Source: Massilia litorea (GTDB lineage Bacteria > Pseudomonadota > Gammaproteobacteria > Burkholderiales > Burkholderiaceae_D). Taken from it: a stretch of 64,000 bases of DNA. A program made the position numbers and the translations under genes. Below the pieces are notes generated by a model. It was not told where the DNA came from. It did no database searches and saw only the letters and a list, made by a program, of their open reading frames with translations. Numbering within the stretch: the first letter of the stretch is position 1; the number at the start of each line of letters is the position of its first letter. Below are positions 63,456 through 64,000 of this stretch, in pieces. The DNA is taken from NCBI RefSeq assembly GCF_015101885.1, contig NZ_CP062941.1:1116001-1180000 (forward strand), given 5' to 3'.

Positions 63456-64000
63456 TTATACGTTCTTTCGCACAATATCCTGAATAAACTGGGACTTGTC
63501 GTCCCTGATCGCTGCGGGAAGCAAACCTTGCATTTCCGGATCTATCTTGATGGCGCTCGACAACGCGGCAGCTCGCGTCCTCTGACACGGGTGTTTCTCA
63601 GCAATTGTCAGCAGAATGTCCGCTGTATTCTCGTTACCCAAGCTGCCGGCCAGCCCAATGAAGAACGCTCTCCTGGATGAGATGGTACCGGCGGGGAAAC
63701 CAGCAATGCGCTGGTTTTCCACGTCGTATTCGTACTGGTCACTTAACCGGTCCCGGTCGGAGACGACGAGTACATTCAAGGAAACAGAATACTCCTCCGG
63801 AGAGTGCTGCGTGTGAATGTCGCGCTGCCGCCGAAACAGCATCTGCTTTCCCGGCTCGAGCCTTGTGCGTTCAAGGAAATTCAAGGGCACGTGTTCGCCG
63901 GAATAACCGCGTACCGATGCGGGGTCGATGCATTCCCAGATATCCGTCACATAACCCGGACCAAAATAATTCGCAGTTAAAAAACTGAAATTATGGTCGT
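63456..64000 (-). CDS. Hypothetical protein with HEAT-like C-terminus, 5'-truncated by window edge
   Basis: The frame is open to the right edge (beyond a GTG at 63950 it continues DHNFSFLTANYFGPGY), so the true start lies outside. The visible 180 residues are acidic and soluble. The last 75 (RRAFFIGLAGSLGNENTADI, then LLTIAEKHPCQRTRAAALSS) look like two helical HEAT/armadillo-type repeats. Upstream parts (NFLERTRLEPGKQMLFRRQRD) are unassigned. Two bases separate it from the downstream membrane-protein gene. No function is proposed. Confidence 0.65.
   Translation of the reverse strand, partial: DHNFSFLTANYFGPGYVTDIWECIDPASVRGYSGEHVPLNFLERTRLEPGKQMLFRRQRDIHTQHSPEEYSVSLNVLVVSDRDRLSDQYEYDVENQRIAGFPAGTISSRRAFFIGLAGSLGNENTADILLTIAEKHPCQRTRAAALSSAIKIDPEMQGLLPAAIRDDKSQFIQDIVRKNV

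Overview
The window looks like a chromosomal segment from a high-GC betaproteobacterium of the order Burkholderiales, most like the Massilia/Duganella group of Oxalobacteraceae. The basis is codon usage and protein style (Ala/Arg/Gly-rich), GTP-type PEP carboxykinase, a Rep–SlyX–acyltransferase cluster, hemE next to priA, many secreted peptidases and TonB-dependent receptors, and TCTCGAG/GCCCAC palindromic repeats. The genus is an inference; no rRNA gene is present to settle it.

Left edge (1-2.7 kb): a lower-GC tail of a surface-polysaccharide region. It holds a truncated bifunctional glycosyltransferase, a small coiled-coil partner, and a patch of mobile-element debris (C-terminus of a tyrosine integrase, C-terminus of an IS5-type transposase). 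From 2.7 kb the sequence becomes ordinary core chromosome. ssb and uvrA are divergent with a LexA-like box; then follow a MerR/TipAS regulator with its own operator, a TonB receptor–secreted cyanophycinase operon, pckG, a D-2-hydroxyacid dehydrogenase, a single-domain asparaginase homologue and a monofunctional catalase.

Middle (18.5-43 kb): rdgC and dinB (dinB with a perfect LexA box), a secreted subtilase, a second TonB receptor, tRNA-Val(UAC) and tRNA-Asp(GUC), a hybrid sensor kinase facing a diguanylate cyclase, a YgiQ-type radical SAM enzyme, two small conserved proteins, two tandem M3 metallopeptidase paralogues, an esterase, a GMC-type oxidoreductase, and the operon rep–slyX–acyltransferase. 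Three copies of a paired palindromic repeat (REP/REPIN-like) sit in intergenic gaps at about 18.5, 32.7 and 35.1 kb.

Right part (43-64 kb): a DUF1857-like protein, a lipoamide-dehydrogenase-like flavoprotein, priA, an AT-rich 565-bp gap with several DnaA-box-like 9-mers, and hemE. Then comes a tightly coupled run: S9 peptidase, large SNF2 ATPase, PH-like membrane protein, unknown protein. After it lie a DUF885 protein with a Lys/Ala repeat linker, a PHB-depolymerase-like secreted esterase, a DUF2167–M50 protease pair, an IS110 transposase remnant, and two lower-GC unknown genes running off the right edge.

Genome maintenance (ssb, uvrA, rdgC, dinB, rep, priA, SNF2) and extracellular protein/polymer breakdown (two M3 peptidases, S8, S9, DUF885, cyanophycinase, PHB depolymerase, TonB receptors) are the two recurring themes. 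No CRISPR array, complete prophage, complete insertion sequence or rRNA operon was seen. I did not find a clearly new multi-gene system; the most promising unexplained items are the DnaA-box-rich gap, the palindromic repeat pairs, and the S9–SNF2–membrane–unknown operon.
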